A stretch of DNA of 64,000 nucleotides from Panorpa germanica (lineage: Eukaryota; Arthropoda; Insecta; Mecoptera; Panorpidae). Positions within the stretch are counted from its first letter, which is position 1, and the number at the start of each line of letters is the position of its first letter. The DNA lies in NCBI GenBank assembly GCA_963678705.1, contig OY783207.1, positions 21,860,001 through 21,924,000 on the forward strand, written 5' to 3'. Shown here piece after piece: positions 1 to 12,500 of this stretch. A model generated the notes under the pieces. That model did no database searches and was not told the origin of the DNA. It worked only from the letters and a program-made list of their open reading frames with translations. A program made the position numbers and the translations under genes.

Positions 1-173
1 TGTGTTTAACTTTCTATGTGCAAGAAAATGATGAAGGAAATAAAATATTGTTATCGTTTAAAGACGAATATTAGCTAAAAACAGACGTGTTTTAAATAAT
101 GTATTTAAACTAAACACAAATGTTATTTTTTCCAAGCATTACACGAAGCGATTGATAAATATTTGTTACATAC

Positions 174-1501
174 CTGTTTGAGATCAGAAGAATCTTCCTT
201 TTCAGTTCTTGAGGCTTTCAATTCCTCATCTTTCATTTCTACATCGTCAATATCATCACGAATACTAACTTTTTCAGATTTTACAATTGCTTCTTTAACA
301 TCTTTCTCTTCTGATTTTGGTACTACAGACTCAATTGTAAATTTTTGCACCAGTTTATCTTCAATTACATCACTTATCAAAACAGTCTCTTTCTGTTCTT
401 GCTCTTTCTCGACTTTGACATTTAATAATTCCTCTGATGTTACTTTCTGCACTAAATCAAAGGTGCTATTGGCTATGTTTGAATCATTCATTTCTATTAT
501 TTGATTATTTATATTATTGTCCTCAACGTCCATTGACTGGAAGCTATTTGCATTTTCTTCAGTTATTGTGAAATCAACCGTCGATGAATTATTTAAAAAA
601 TCCTGTGATATTTCTGGAAATGGAATATCTCGTCCTTCGGATTGATTACTATCACTTTCTAAATATTGGGGTACAGTTGTTTCTTCAGATTGAAACATTT
701 GAGACAAGCCATTTGAATTTTCTGATGCGGAGTCCATTTCCCGCTCAATAATTTCCTAAAATATTGTAAACCTCTATAAATTTTCTATTTAGGAACACTT
801 CTAACGCCATTAAAATATTTATAATATACATCAGATGGCCCTTGCGTGATTCTTCTAATAATTTATTTAAAATTATCAGAACTGCGTGAGACAACGCTAC
901 ACCCAGTCGAAACAAGTATATCATCATATGAAAAAGTAGGGTTATGTTAAAATTAAAGACGCCAATGAGAAAAAAAACTTACATGTGATACGTCTTCATC
1001 GACTTGGTGCCTTTCAATCTCAGCAATTTCGACTTGTAGAACCTTCTTTTTAGATCCTCTAGTTCTGGGGGTAGGAACACTTGCTATAGGCGATTTAACT
1101 GCACGGCCAGACCTAGTCCGGCGGCCAACTGAAACAATAAATTATAAAAAGCAATTAAATTTAATATCATCATACACATAACTTCCCTCATCTGTATTTG
1201 TTGTTATTATGATATATGTTCATTCATTTCACGGTTTATTTACTGAAATATACCTTAAATTTTTACAAAAAGCGGGACAGGCCATAAGTCCCATGGACAC
1301 TGATGAACAGACTGTAAAGTTTTTAGTTAAGAAATTATACATTAAAAAATGTTTTTATAATAAAGAATAATATTTTAAAATATGATCACATATAAAAGGT
1401 AATAAATAAGAGTATATTTATGAAGTAATATCATATATTTATGTATATTTACCAGTTTCTTCTACAACTTGCATCGTTTCGTCATCACTGTTTGAAGCCA
1501 T
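174..1501 (-). CDS. Unrecognised acidic, lysine/glutamate-rich protein (3' end outside window)
   Basis: Three coding exons are visible: 1453-1501 (start codon 1499-1501), 983-1128 and 174-755. Each has a GT donor (GTAAAT, GTAAGT, GTATGT) and the inner two have AG acceptors; phases join exactly to give 259 residues. The N-terminus is short and acidic. Residues about 18-45 form a basic Arg/Lys-Ser/Pro patch (RRTRSGR, then SKKK) that looks like a nuclear localisation or DNA-contact region. The rest is low-complexity and rich in Glu, Asp, Ser and Asn, with possible SUMO-type sites (VKVE, VKSE, MKDE). No domain is recognised. The gene is divergent from YJU2. The final donor at 172-173 implies at least one more exon to the left of the window; reading through instead would add ten residues and stop at 123. 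Coding status is inferred from splice and phase agreement. Confidence 0.7.
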
Positions 1502-1775
1502 TTTGGTTTTTAGTTTTATTTTTTTGTGATAGCGTTACTCAATCAGTGATGCCAACGTATGTTGCGCGTGTTTTGTGGTTATGCTGAGATCGGTTGGACC
1601 AGTCTAAACTATCTGCAGAAAGTTTTGTTTGGTTTTAAGAGGTAGGGTATGCATTTTGTGTAAGCATATATTGAATTACAAGAACTTTGTGATAAAATTG
1701 TTGAGGACAATAATTAAATTAATAACATATTTATAAACAAGGTTTGTAAAAAAATTTGTGTCCAACCCAGTCGTA
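1502..1775. promoter_or_regulatory. Shared divergent promoter region
   Basis: Only 274 bp separate the start codon of the minus-strand acidic protein gene from that of YJU2 on the plus strand. Both 5' UTRs and core promoters must lie here unless upstream non-coding exons exist. I see no convincing TATA box. The layout suggests a housekeeping-type bidirectional promoter (inference). Confidence 0.5.
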
Positions 1776-2785
1776 ATGTCGGAACGAAAAGTTCTAAACG
1801 TAAGTAATTCATTAATGAATAACTATATTACATTAATTTCAATAAATAATTACATTGATGTAACATAACCTTTGATTTTAGAAATATTATCCTCCGGATT
1901 TCGATCCGTCGAAGATCCCACGATTGAAGCAGGCTCGTAATCGACAATATACAGTCCGATTGATGGCCCCTTTCAATATGCGATGTGTAACATGTGGAGA
2001 GTATATTTATAAAGGTAAAAAGTTCAATGCTAGAAAAGAGGATGTAGAAAATGAAGACTATTTAGGCATCCGAATTTATAGATTCTACATCAAGGTGAAA
2101 ACATATTACAGCTTTGTCATCATCAGTTTTATCTCTAGGATTTATACATCTAGGTAAACATAATTACTATTTTATATATGTTCTGTTTTAGTGTACACGA
2201 TGTCTACAAGAGATTTCGTTTAAAACTGATCCTAGGAATACAGATTATGAAATTGAGGCTGGTGCCACCAGAAATTTCATGGCTTTGAAGCGTGCTGAAG
2301 AGCAAGCAGAGCGAGAGCAACAGGAAATCAAAGAAGAAGAAGCTAATAATCCCATGAAACAACTAGGTGCTCTATTATACTCTATAACACTTATGTATTT
2401 ATGTCGTTAGTATGTTATGTATGTTAGTATGGTCGTATAACATAAATTTCAATATACTTTTTCAGAGAATAGGACGCAGCAGTCTAGGAACGAAATTGAG
2501 CTGTTAGAATCACTAGAGGAATTGAAAGATTTAAATCGTCGTCAGCAAAGTGTGGATTACGATACAATGCTACAACAATACGACAAAAGGGAAACAGCAA
2601 AAGAAAGGGAAGAAGGGAGGAAAGATGAAGAATATATCAAGACAATTAAGTTTGGTGCTGGGTCTTCAAATGGCTCTAGCAAAGTGATTTCAGAAGAAAT
2701 CATTGAACTAAATGAAGAAAATGACAATGATGACGAGGATGATTCCGATTCAGAGCCTGCTAGAAAAATTAAAAAATATTTGTAA
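1776..2785 (+). CDS. YJU2: Splicing factor YJU2 (CCDC94 family)
   Basis: Four exons: 1776-1799, 1882-2094, 2192-2366 and 2466-2785, all GT-AG, giving 243 residues. YJU2 is a branching-step factor: it enters the activated spliceosome with the Prp19-associated machinery and stabilises the branch helix for step 1. The family's conserved start [14 protein letters not shown] is at residues 9-22. The zinc site is complete: C43 and C46 in exon 2, C80 and C83 in exon 3. A basic-acidic helical region follows (NPMKQLENRTQ, then EELKDLN). The C-terminus is Asp/Glu-rich (DDEDDSDSE) with a basic end. It is shorter than human YJU2 (about 320 residues) because the variable tail is reduced. The short first exon of eight codons is supported by phase and by the family N-terminus. 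A candidate poly(A) signal AATAAA lies at 2927-2932. Confidence 0.95.
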
Positions 2786-3597
2786 CATCGTTATTTTATA
2801 TTTTGAAGAATGAAGATTACATATCTAATTTAATCATTTACTTTTTTTCACTTTATTTTAATCAAGTTTTTACATGTGACGATCATCTCTTGAGGAAATT
2901 TACGTTATCAAAATAACCAGTCATGGAATAAAATTTTAATATTGCTCATCTCTTATCAATAGAAACTGTTCAACGATTGACCAGATATTCTTCTCAAACA
3001 CGATCTTAGGGAAATGTTACCAGTACAAAGTGAAGATCCCATCAGCTTTATATTTATTACAAGCAGGCTTGGTTCATGACACATTAATGCTTAACGCTAG
3101 ACTGCTGTGTCTTCAGGTTCGGTCCCCGGACCAGAGTTTTATTTTCTGGGTTTAGATGTTATCAAATTGAATTGATTATGTACATATATAATCATAACCC
3201 GTAGATAAAGTGCCGTAGATCACACTTATGTGTTGTGAACCTTACAGTATATAGAGCTCAATAGAGCTAGTGACTCAGCTCGCACAGTCAAACGGACAAT
3301 CAAATTTTAAACAAGTTTTATTTTATATACATAAAAAAAAAACTTTTATTCCTTATCTTTGTCAAATAAATAACAATTAACTAAAATATACATCTCATGA
3401 TTTATAAATTGCTGCTTAACTAAACATAAAACAAAAGCTGTAAAAAATATTTCATTTCGATTTCAATAAATAAACATAAACTAATAATTCGCCCTTGCTT
3501 AAAAACTAAATTATGAAAATAATAGCATGCTGATGTTTTAAAAATATTTTATAAATGCATTCTAACGGTTGATAATAGTTAAAATAATTTCAAAATT
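2786..3597. other. Intergenic region between convergent YJU2 and BRF1
   Basis: This 0.8 kb stretch holds the YJU2 3' UTR, a SINE copy (about 3065-3225) and the BRF1 3' UTR. On the minus strand a candidate BRF1 poly(A) signal (plus-strand TTTATT) is at 3345-3350. Nothing else is recognised. Confidence 0.5.
3065..3225 (+). repeat. tRNA-derived SINE copy
   Basis: It shares the SINE body seen at about 7.75, 14.1, 14.8, 31.1, 50.5 and 51.6 kb. The head carries a Pol III B-box-like core, GGTTCGGTCCCCGG, near 3117. The body has the family run GATTATGTACATA followed by a degenerate form of the ATTAGGCAGTGGTGTAG tail block. No clear flanking duplication was seen. Confidence 0.6.
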
Positions 3598-6500
3598 TTA
3601 ATAATCGTCGTAATCACAATAATCTTGATTCTTATTCAACAAGCTTGATAGGGTATCTGCTTTCTCAGTATCTTCGACTTCTTCGGCATCTTCGTAATAA
3701 TCAGCCTCATCTGTAATAATAATAAACAATAAAAACTTATTTGGAACTGGAATGTCATTGACAATTTTTTAAGTTCAGATATTCTATGCAATTGAAATGC
3801 ACAAAAGAAAAATACTGACTTTGCAACATTAAACTGTTTTTATACGCCCTCAAAATCAAGGTTATTTAAAACATTACTTTATAGAAATAGAAACATGTCA
3901 ATGCTAATCCCTTTTAAAATACCAAAATCGCCTATTTAATATTTAATGAATGTCTTTTAACTTTCATTTAACAAATTATCTTAAATTTGAATGTACTGGA
4001 AAACTTTAGGATAAGTTTTAATGCCATTCAAATATTAGACTTTTTAGTGATAACTATTATAAAAAAAACAAAAGCGTTTGCCTAAATAACATCAGCGTTT
4101 TTCGAGTTCAAAATAATAAATACCTAAGTCTGAATCAGAAACAGTGTCCACTGAATCTTCAACTTCTGGAGTTGGTGGTGTTGGTACAGGTATTTCCATC
4201 ACAGGTACTTCTTTTTTAGGTTTCACATTGGAAGCCTTTGCAGTAATAGTTTGAGGTTTAACAAAAACATCCTTAACATCATCCCTAAGTGGCAGTCTGG
4301 AACACAAAATACGTAATTAATAACAGAAATTAAATTCAATAAGTTTAAATTATTTTTTAATACTAACTTCATATCTATAGTTTCATTTGTATTGTTATCA
4401 TTTGAAGTTTCGGTAGTCTCGATAGAACCCGTACTGCATAATCTCTTAAGTATATCATAATCAATTTTACTAGATATTTTTTTTTCTTGCAACATTTTTT
4501 CCATAGCTTCCGCAGGAGTACTTGATGGCCCTATGGCAGACTTCTTTTTTCCAGTTCGTCTTTTCTTTTTTTCTGGTTTACCTTCTTCTTTATCTCTCGC
4601 TAGCTTCTCCTCGCGTGCTTAATAATAATTGCGTAATAAATTAAAAAAACATAATTTTATTTAAACGCTGGTAAATTATTAAAACCACTACTACAGAATT
4701 TGATAAAATTCTATGATTAATATGATGTTAATGTAAGTGTTTTTAATTTACAAACTACAATAATTAAGAAAGTATAAAAAAAAGGCATCGTTTTGACGTA
4801 TATCTCGAGAACGCTTGCACAGATTTAAAATGTACAGACTGTTGTTTTTCTTAGATTGTTTAACTAGTTCATAAAAAAGATATAAAGGTTTAAAGTTGAT
4901 ATTTCTTTAAAACAGTCTCGAGGGATAGTTATCGCAACTTCGCAACTTAGCATGTTGTCATGCTTTGTGCGCGTTGACATGCGGAGTACATACATTACTA
5001 TGCTTGCAATAAGTGGACACCGTTGCCACAGTGCGTTATTATCAAATACAGTCTTAACTGTATATGTATATAAAAAAGCTTACAAGTATTAAGTCTCTGA
5101 AAAAAGAAATGCTATCTTATATGGAGTACGTAAAGTTTGTACTTAACATCCAACCATACTTTCGCTTACGATTTTCACTTTGTTGTTATTTTCTTGTGTA
5201 TTAATATGGAAATGTTTGCATTATCTCAAGAAACAAACCTTTTTGTTCCAATATATAAGTCGCATTGAGTTGATTCCACAGTCCATCTTTATATTTTGCT
5301 TCGTTGGGGGTCATGATGTAGGTATCAATTTCATCATCGTCAATACCTTCCAGATCTAAATCTCCCGTTTCCGAGAATTCTACCGTTCCAGAAGGATTTT
5401 CATTTCTATTTTTATTTAAATCTATAGGTGGAGCTAGACATATGCTAGCAATATCTGGACCTAAACCGTTAAGTTACATGTTGATAACTACAATATATAT
5501 TTCTTTATTATAACGATAAATAATGAATGAACCCTACCTAGTCCAGTCTTGGATCGATCTACAGATTGTGCACCAGCGTCTTCTAAACAATTTTCTATTA
5601 AACCTAACGTAGATTCTGTTATAAAGGTATTAGTTTCTGTTAACTCGGCTTCATTTTCGGTTTCATCTAAAACTGCTAAATACAATATTTTAAATTATTA
5701 ATATCATAGTATTTCAAAGATTGAAAAAAAAAATGGAGTGCGAGTTTTACTGGTGAAAATGAAAGACTGAGAACACAGATACAGATTATGAAACAAAAAT
5801 GAAAATTAAAGGGAAGTAATAGGTCTATTAAGAACCGAAAATTATAGCAGGAAAAGTGAGGAAAAGGGACAAAGACGAGACAGAAAAAGAAGAGACTTGG
5901 GACGAGACCACAAAAGAAGAAGTTGGAAGAGAAGTTCGTCAGACAGAGAGAAACAGTGTATAAAACAAACAGAAGAGATTGAAATAGAGATAGATAGAAT
6001 TTAAAAAGAAATGGTAGGAGAATAAATAGCATGGAGCAAATAAAAACACTGTGAGAAGCAAAACGGAAAAGAGGCAAGTATAGCAGATCAACGAGAACGA
6101 GACAAGGAGCAAGGCATGTGGTAGAAAAAGGTGATCATTAAATAGCAAACATCAATTGCAAAATTTAAATGATTATTATAAAAATATATATTTACCATCA
6201 TTTAAATTTGGAGCTTTCCGCTTTTTAGACTTCTTTTGATCTTTTTCCAATTGTTTTTCGATTTCCTTTTGTAATGTTGAAAATTCTACATTGTCCTTGT
6301 CGGATAACTAAAAAATCAAATGTTAATAAAAAATGTACTTTTGTTGACCATTACACATATAAATAACTAAAGATCTGAAGGATGGGAGAATGGCTGAAAT
6401 GATGTGATAAATTATGTTACATCGCTGAATAATGACGTCATATGGCCCTTAAAGTATGCGTTCATAGATCAGCATAGAAGTCTAACGAATTTAATAAACA

Positions 6501-9500
6501 TAGAGCGTGGTTAAAGCTGGGCGTGCATATCTCAGTACCGCAAGAATCAAATGCGGCGTGTTACGAATGCCGTTGTTTAGACGCATACGGTTCGGAACAG
6601 TGGACGCTCTTGTATAAGTAGTCATACAAAAAATAAATAATGCGATGCGTGCAATGACTTCTATGTTAATCTTTTGACGCTTACCTTTATGCTCCCGTCA
6701 TAAAGAGCCACGTGACGTCATCTACTTAACGATGATATTTTATCACCCTACCACAAAGTGTAAAGTAAGCATTGCATTTCTTAATATAAAAATGTAGTTA
6801 AATCAAATAGCAAAGATTTAAACCAGATAACACAAAAATAATATTATAGATTATTTAAATGAATAAGTATCAGAAAAGTTAGTATCGTACCTTAACCAAT
6901 CGTTCCTTGTCCTTTTTTCTAGCCTCCTTAAACGCTGGAGGGTCTTGTTCAGTCTCCAAGTCAATCGTCATGAATTCATCTAGAGTCAAAGCACTGCTGG
7001 GAGTTTCACCGAATTCCATCAACCGCTTTCTGACGGTGCTTTCGTGGACTTTTACAATTCTGACAATATCTGTGGGCAGCCGGTGAAAATCATGCATCCG
7101 CGCTGCTATTAACAATGCTGCAATATAGATAAATGAGATGTTATAGGTTCGAATACAAAGACAAGATTTTTAAAGTTTACGCTACAGTGATAAGTAGACA
7201 TACCTGCACCACAAAGTCCAGACGGCCGCCGTCCATAATGAATGTTGTCGCGCTTCATTCTCTGCACCAGTCGCGTCGCCGTCGTTGATACTTCATTTAC
7301 TTTTTCCCCAAAATCCAATTTGCTAGCAAATCGATGAATATACAAACATGGATCTGAAAAGAAAATGTAAAAATATAGAAATTTTAATAATTAAACAATA
7401 AAGGGAGTGAGAGTCTAACAGTTTTATCTTCCCTCATTTCTTTAACCTCATCATTACCTCTAACAAACTTCAATAATAACAAACATATTTCAAAGCAATC
7501 AAATACATTTAATATAAACCGCCTGCAAAAATAACGATGCAACTATAATATCTTCTTCAATGCTTAACTCCAAATGTTACTTAAACCCATGAAATGCAAG
7601 GCAGGAAATCACTGCATTTTGAATAATAAAATTATGCATAATATTATACACTATGCGATAATGAATTGGGATATATTTTAGTCTCTTTTAAACACCCCAT
7701 AAAAAGTCCTATATAATTTTCCTTTTAATTTATTTTTTTAACGTCGGGCTATTTCTGATGCTGAATCCTACCACCGACTCCGAAAGTTTTAGTGGTGTCG
7801 TGGTCTCATATATGTGGGCTATACAACTGCCTAATAATTATATGATTATGTATATATATCTATCTATCTGTATATAATCAATTTATCTTAATAACAACCA
7901 AGCCCATAAAATATAACTCTGCTTCGGGGATCGAACGTCAAACATTAATATAGTGCAAAGCAATTTTCTGGCTACTAGCCTCATGGAACGATTATTTCTA
8001 TAATCATTTTCTATAACTGAAAAATACTATTGAATAATAATTTTTTTAGCGTATACACTTGCCAAATACCAATAGTCAAAATAAAATGTAACAAAAAAAA
8101 AAAACATTCCTTCTTTTAAAACATCCAGCAATAAACCGGAAGCAATTAAGTAACTATTATTTACTTCCTTAATGAAAAAAATAAAAATAAAATAAAGAAT
8201 TTGTAGAATACGAGTTCGATGCTAGAATATTTATATCCTATTACAGAGACGCGACCTTGTCGGGTCGTGAAATTTGAAGTACAAATGTCAGACAGTGATT
8301 GAGAGTGTGGCTAATGGCCGTGAGTTTTATTTGCGTTAATAATTATATATTTTTTGCGATTTATAAGAACATTTTGGCTGGTATAATAAGGTAGAGGTAA
8401 ACAACACTATATAAAGTACACTGTTAAAAAGTTACATAGTAATTTTGTTATAAAAGAATACGAAGTTTTATTTAATTAAAATGAGCTTTTGTCCTCATTT
8501 TTTAGTGGTCGATTTTTCAATTGTTGATTGAAATTGATGTTAATAAATGTGTATTGGCGTGTCTATTTTATTAAATATCTAAATATTGACAGACAGGATA
8601 TAGGACAGTTTGAATTGTATGCACATGCACTTGGAATGTGTACAACGTTGAATCCCTTTAATAATTAAAGAGACAAAATGACTTTTTTAATTGTTAATAT
8701 TTCTTAACATATAAGGGATATTAAAAAATGATTGAACATTTGAGGTTCTAGTAACCCAGTTTATCAATATATAGTACACTTTTATAGATATTAAGACATA
8801 GGACACAAGCCCATTGTTAAAATAAAAACAAATGAACCCATAAAGATACAAGGAAAAGATATTAGAAGATAAATAATGAAATTATTAAAGAAATAACAAT
8901 AGAAGAATTTAAAATAGAATGAGAAAAATTGAGAAATAAGAAAATTATAAATTGTAAAAATTATCTTATCTTAATATATATAAATTACGTGTCACGTTGT
9001 GTGTCCGCGATGGACTCCTAAACTACTTAACCGATTTTAATCAAATTTGTACACCGTGTGCAGTTTGATCCAACTTGAAAGATAGGATAGCTTACATCTC
9101 AATTTATGATTGCAATATTATCTTATTGCAAATTATTTGTCTATTAATTATCTGTTAGCTCCAAACGATGACATCTGGCGACGATGATGGCGACATCTGT
9201 TGACTAGATTGAGTAAATATTCTGTTGACTAGATTGAGTAAATATTCAATAGATGGCGCTATGTAATATAATATGACAAAAACGTTAGTCACAGCAACGC
9301 GTGGCCGGGACAGCTATGTATTATAAAATGTTTATATTGTTTTAAGTGTTAATAACTATCAAAAGTTGATGCACTCAAATAAATATTAAAGAAAAAAAGT
9401 TTCGTATAAAACCATTACCGCCAGCAATATCGCCGCAGCAACAACATTTAAACAATGAAAACACCAGTATACATAAATTAATCAGAACAATAAAACTTAA

Positions 9501-12500
9501 AAAAAAAACATTCAAAACTTCGTAAATAACGTTAAGGAAAATAGCGATCTACAACACAGTGAGCAATTAAAATACAATTTATTACAACACTTTCAATTGT
9601 ATATTTATGATATATTTTCAAACCTTACAAATATTGTGATTTTAATGGGCTTGTGTCCTATGTCTTAATTTCTATAAAACTGTACTATATATTGATAAAA
9701 TGGGTAACAAGAACCTCAAATGTTCAATTATTTTTAATAACTCATACTATGTTAAGAGATATTAACTATTAAAAAAGTCATTTTGTCTCTTTAATTATTA
9801 AAGGGATTCAATGTTGTACACATTCCAAGTGCATGTGACATCACAATCCTTGAGTAAGGTTACCAACCTTACAGCTCATAAATCTCTCACTCTATTAAAT
9901 TTTGATTAAAAACAACGATAGACATGGATATTTTAGTAAAATATCCGAACTAATTTTTTTTAATTTAGTCGTAAGAGTCCATTTACAGCTGTACAAGATT
10001 ACGAATACATGAGTCGCACTGGTCCAGACTGGTCTGAAATTAGAATTGCAAATCAGAACGCAGTCGTTAAGGCCTTTTTAGACGATCCCACCAGATCTCC
10101 AATCAGATTAAGATTCAATTTTAAATCTGACAGAATGATCTGACCATATTTTTAGATAAAATTTTTTGCGTTTACAAAACGTTAAACTGACAGTTCGTCT
10201 GAAATTGATACAAATTGAAGATCTGATCTGACCGTGTAAAAGGCCCATTAAACTCCTGCAGGAATTTACTATTCAATCTATAGCACACAAATATTTCTTT
10301 GGTCTTTATAAGGTATTTGACCCCGTATGACCTTTAGCGAAATATCGAGGTCTGGACCCTGAGACTGAACAGTCCAAGTGGTAAAACAAGATAATTATTG
10401 TTTCACGTATTTAAATAGTTAATAAATGTAAAAAGGCAACTAGAGGAGCGTCCACACCGGTTGCTATTTAGTCTATATAATTGAGATTCGTTATAATGAG
10501 TTTACTAAATCACGACTTCATAACATATCGGTGAACAAAGGTGTGGCGTCACAGCAAGGGGTGGGTGGAGGGGCTCAGTAAAGTGTGACAAGTACGAGGG
10601 AGGGGTACAAAGTGAATGAAATTTGTGTGACGTAATTTATGGATGAATCCAGTGGTCTGCTTCAGTATGAGAACAATAAAGCCCTCCGCACATGGGGCGA
10701 CTGGTTGCAAACCTTAGCCCCGACTCTGCCCAAACTGAATGACAATGGAACTCTGTTGTTAGTGAGAGAACGAACGTGTATACGAGTGAGAGAAAACACA
10801 AGGCACAAATGAAACTAAACTAGGTAGTCAAGCCGTGTTCCGTGACTCTATAGAATTTTTAACAATAGCCTAATAGGGGATTTTATTGTGTCGTATTTGT
10901 TTGTATGTATTTAAATACTTTTCAATAGTATTCGTGCACATCTCTGTTCATGATGTCATCATCAATAGCATGCAAGCAGTCGGCTCGTGTGCGGACGCCC
11001 TAAAATGGATCACATAACGTTATACATGAGAAACCATTTTATTTGTACAATGTTGGGGTTTCAATCTCAAGGAATTGACCGACGGTATGTTTTCGTAGGT
11101 TGTCTGTTGTATTGATATATGGGGCTGTAACATCTTAAAAACCACAAAAATTGTAGAATACTAATATCGGCAATAGACAAAAACAAGTCACGGAATTACA
11201 AAATAAAGAAACTTCTTGTTACAAGTAAAGCAATAATCTCAAAGCATGCCTTCTTAACCTGATTTCCATATATTTACAAACACCGATTGAGGTCAATGTT
11301 TCTTGAAACCAATTAGCATCTTGCTTTATGCAACAAACACCATAAACAATCGTAAAATAATTATATAATCAAATATTTCTCATAATTATTATCAAATACA
11401 AATTATGAAATGTTTGAATCGGTTTGTTTCGTAACATTTCGTCTTAGTTCGGATCGAGAATAAAACAACATTCTTAAAATCGAAAGTAGATCGCATATCG
11501 GAGGAGATCGTTGCGGAGACATATGGTATATGGGTTTTGAAATTATTATTAATTTTATAGTTTGTTACTAAATGATTAGTTTTGTTTACATATTTATGAT
11601 ATTTACATTATATAAAAAGTTACCTTATTTCATAGTTATGATCAACTAAAATGCAGTAACATTTACAATATTCGTATAGAACCGGCAGATACAGATACAG
11701 TACGTTCTAAAGTGAAGAAAACAAGCTGACCTTGAAGAGCTCAGGCCGCTGTCGAAATTTAAAATGAAAATCGAAATGAAGATGACGTAGTTTAAACATA
11801 CGAAACACGGTAGAATACTGGAGTAAACTACTCAAGTTGGGGTAAAAAGTGAAAGTCTTAAGGGCTCCATAGATGAAGCAATATGTTTACCAACCAAGTT
11901 GTCAACATCACTTCTCAAGCATTCTTTGCAGGGTGATTTAATCTCGCAGTTGTTTCTTATTTTCTTTAAATATCATTTTATTAAATACTATTTGATATCA
12001 AAAGTTAAAAAGCAAATGTCAAAAGTTTTTGATCTTACTCCAATCGTTGTTACAACATGAAGTCCAGCGGCAACCTGCCTTCAAACATACGACATCAACT
12101 GCAAAATAGTCGATATCCTTGTTGTCAACCAAATTGGTTGTCTATGGGGCCCATTATAAAACTAGTATAAATTGACAAACTTGGTTACCAACATTTTAAT
12201 GATAGGAGGAAATGTTATAGGAGATTTTAACAATAGCACGTTAATCTTTAAAGGGATAAAAAATTATAAAAAATAAATCTATTCTAGAATCAGTGCTAAG
12301 TTCCACAGGTAGAACAAGTGGAGTGATCGGAAGGGACATAAATTAGACACTGATACTAGTGCAAATTAATACTTAAGCTGTCAAGGAAGCTCACTAATTG
12401 AAGATTATTCAATTGTCTAAATAGTGGCATCAGGGGTAGCCTTAGTCATTGCGTGGCTCCGGGCAGCAGATCTTTGCGAAGCCCCGGTCGACAGAACTTT

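Noticed and set aside
163-504. Plus-strand open frame of 113 codons
   Set aside because: It is the antisense shadow of the acidic protein's third exon (Ser/Thr-rich from the reverse of Glu/Asp codons).
5676-6148. Long minus-strand open frames rich in Phe, Leu, Ser and Cys
   Set aside because: They come from a purine-rich (plus strand) intron of BRF1. There are no domain patterns, and BRF1 exons on both sides join in phase across them.
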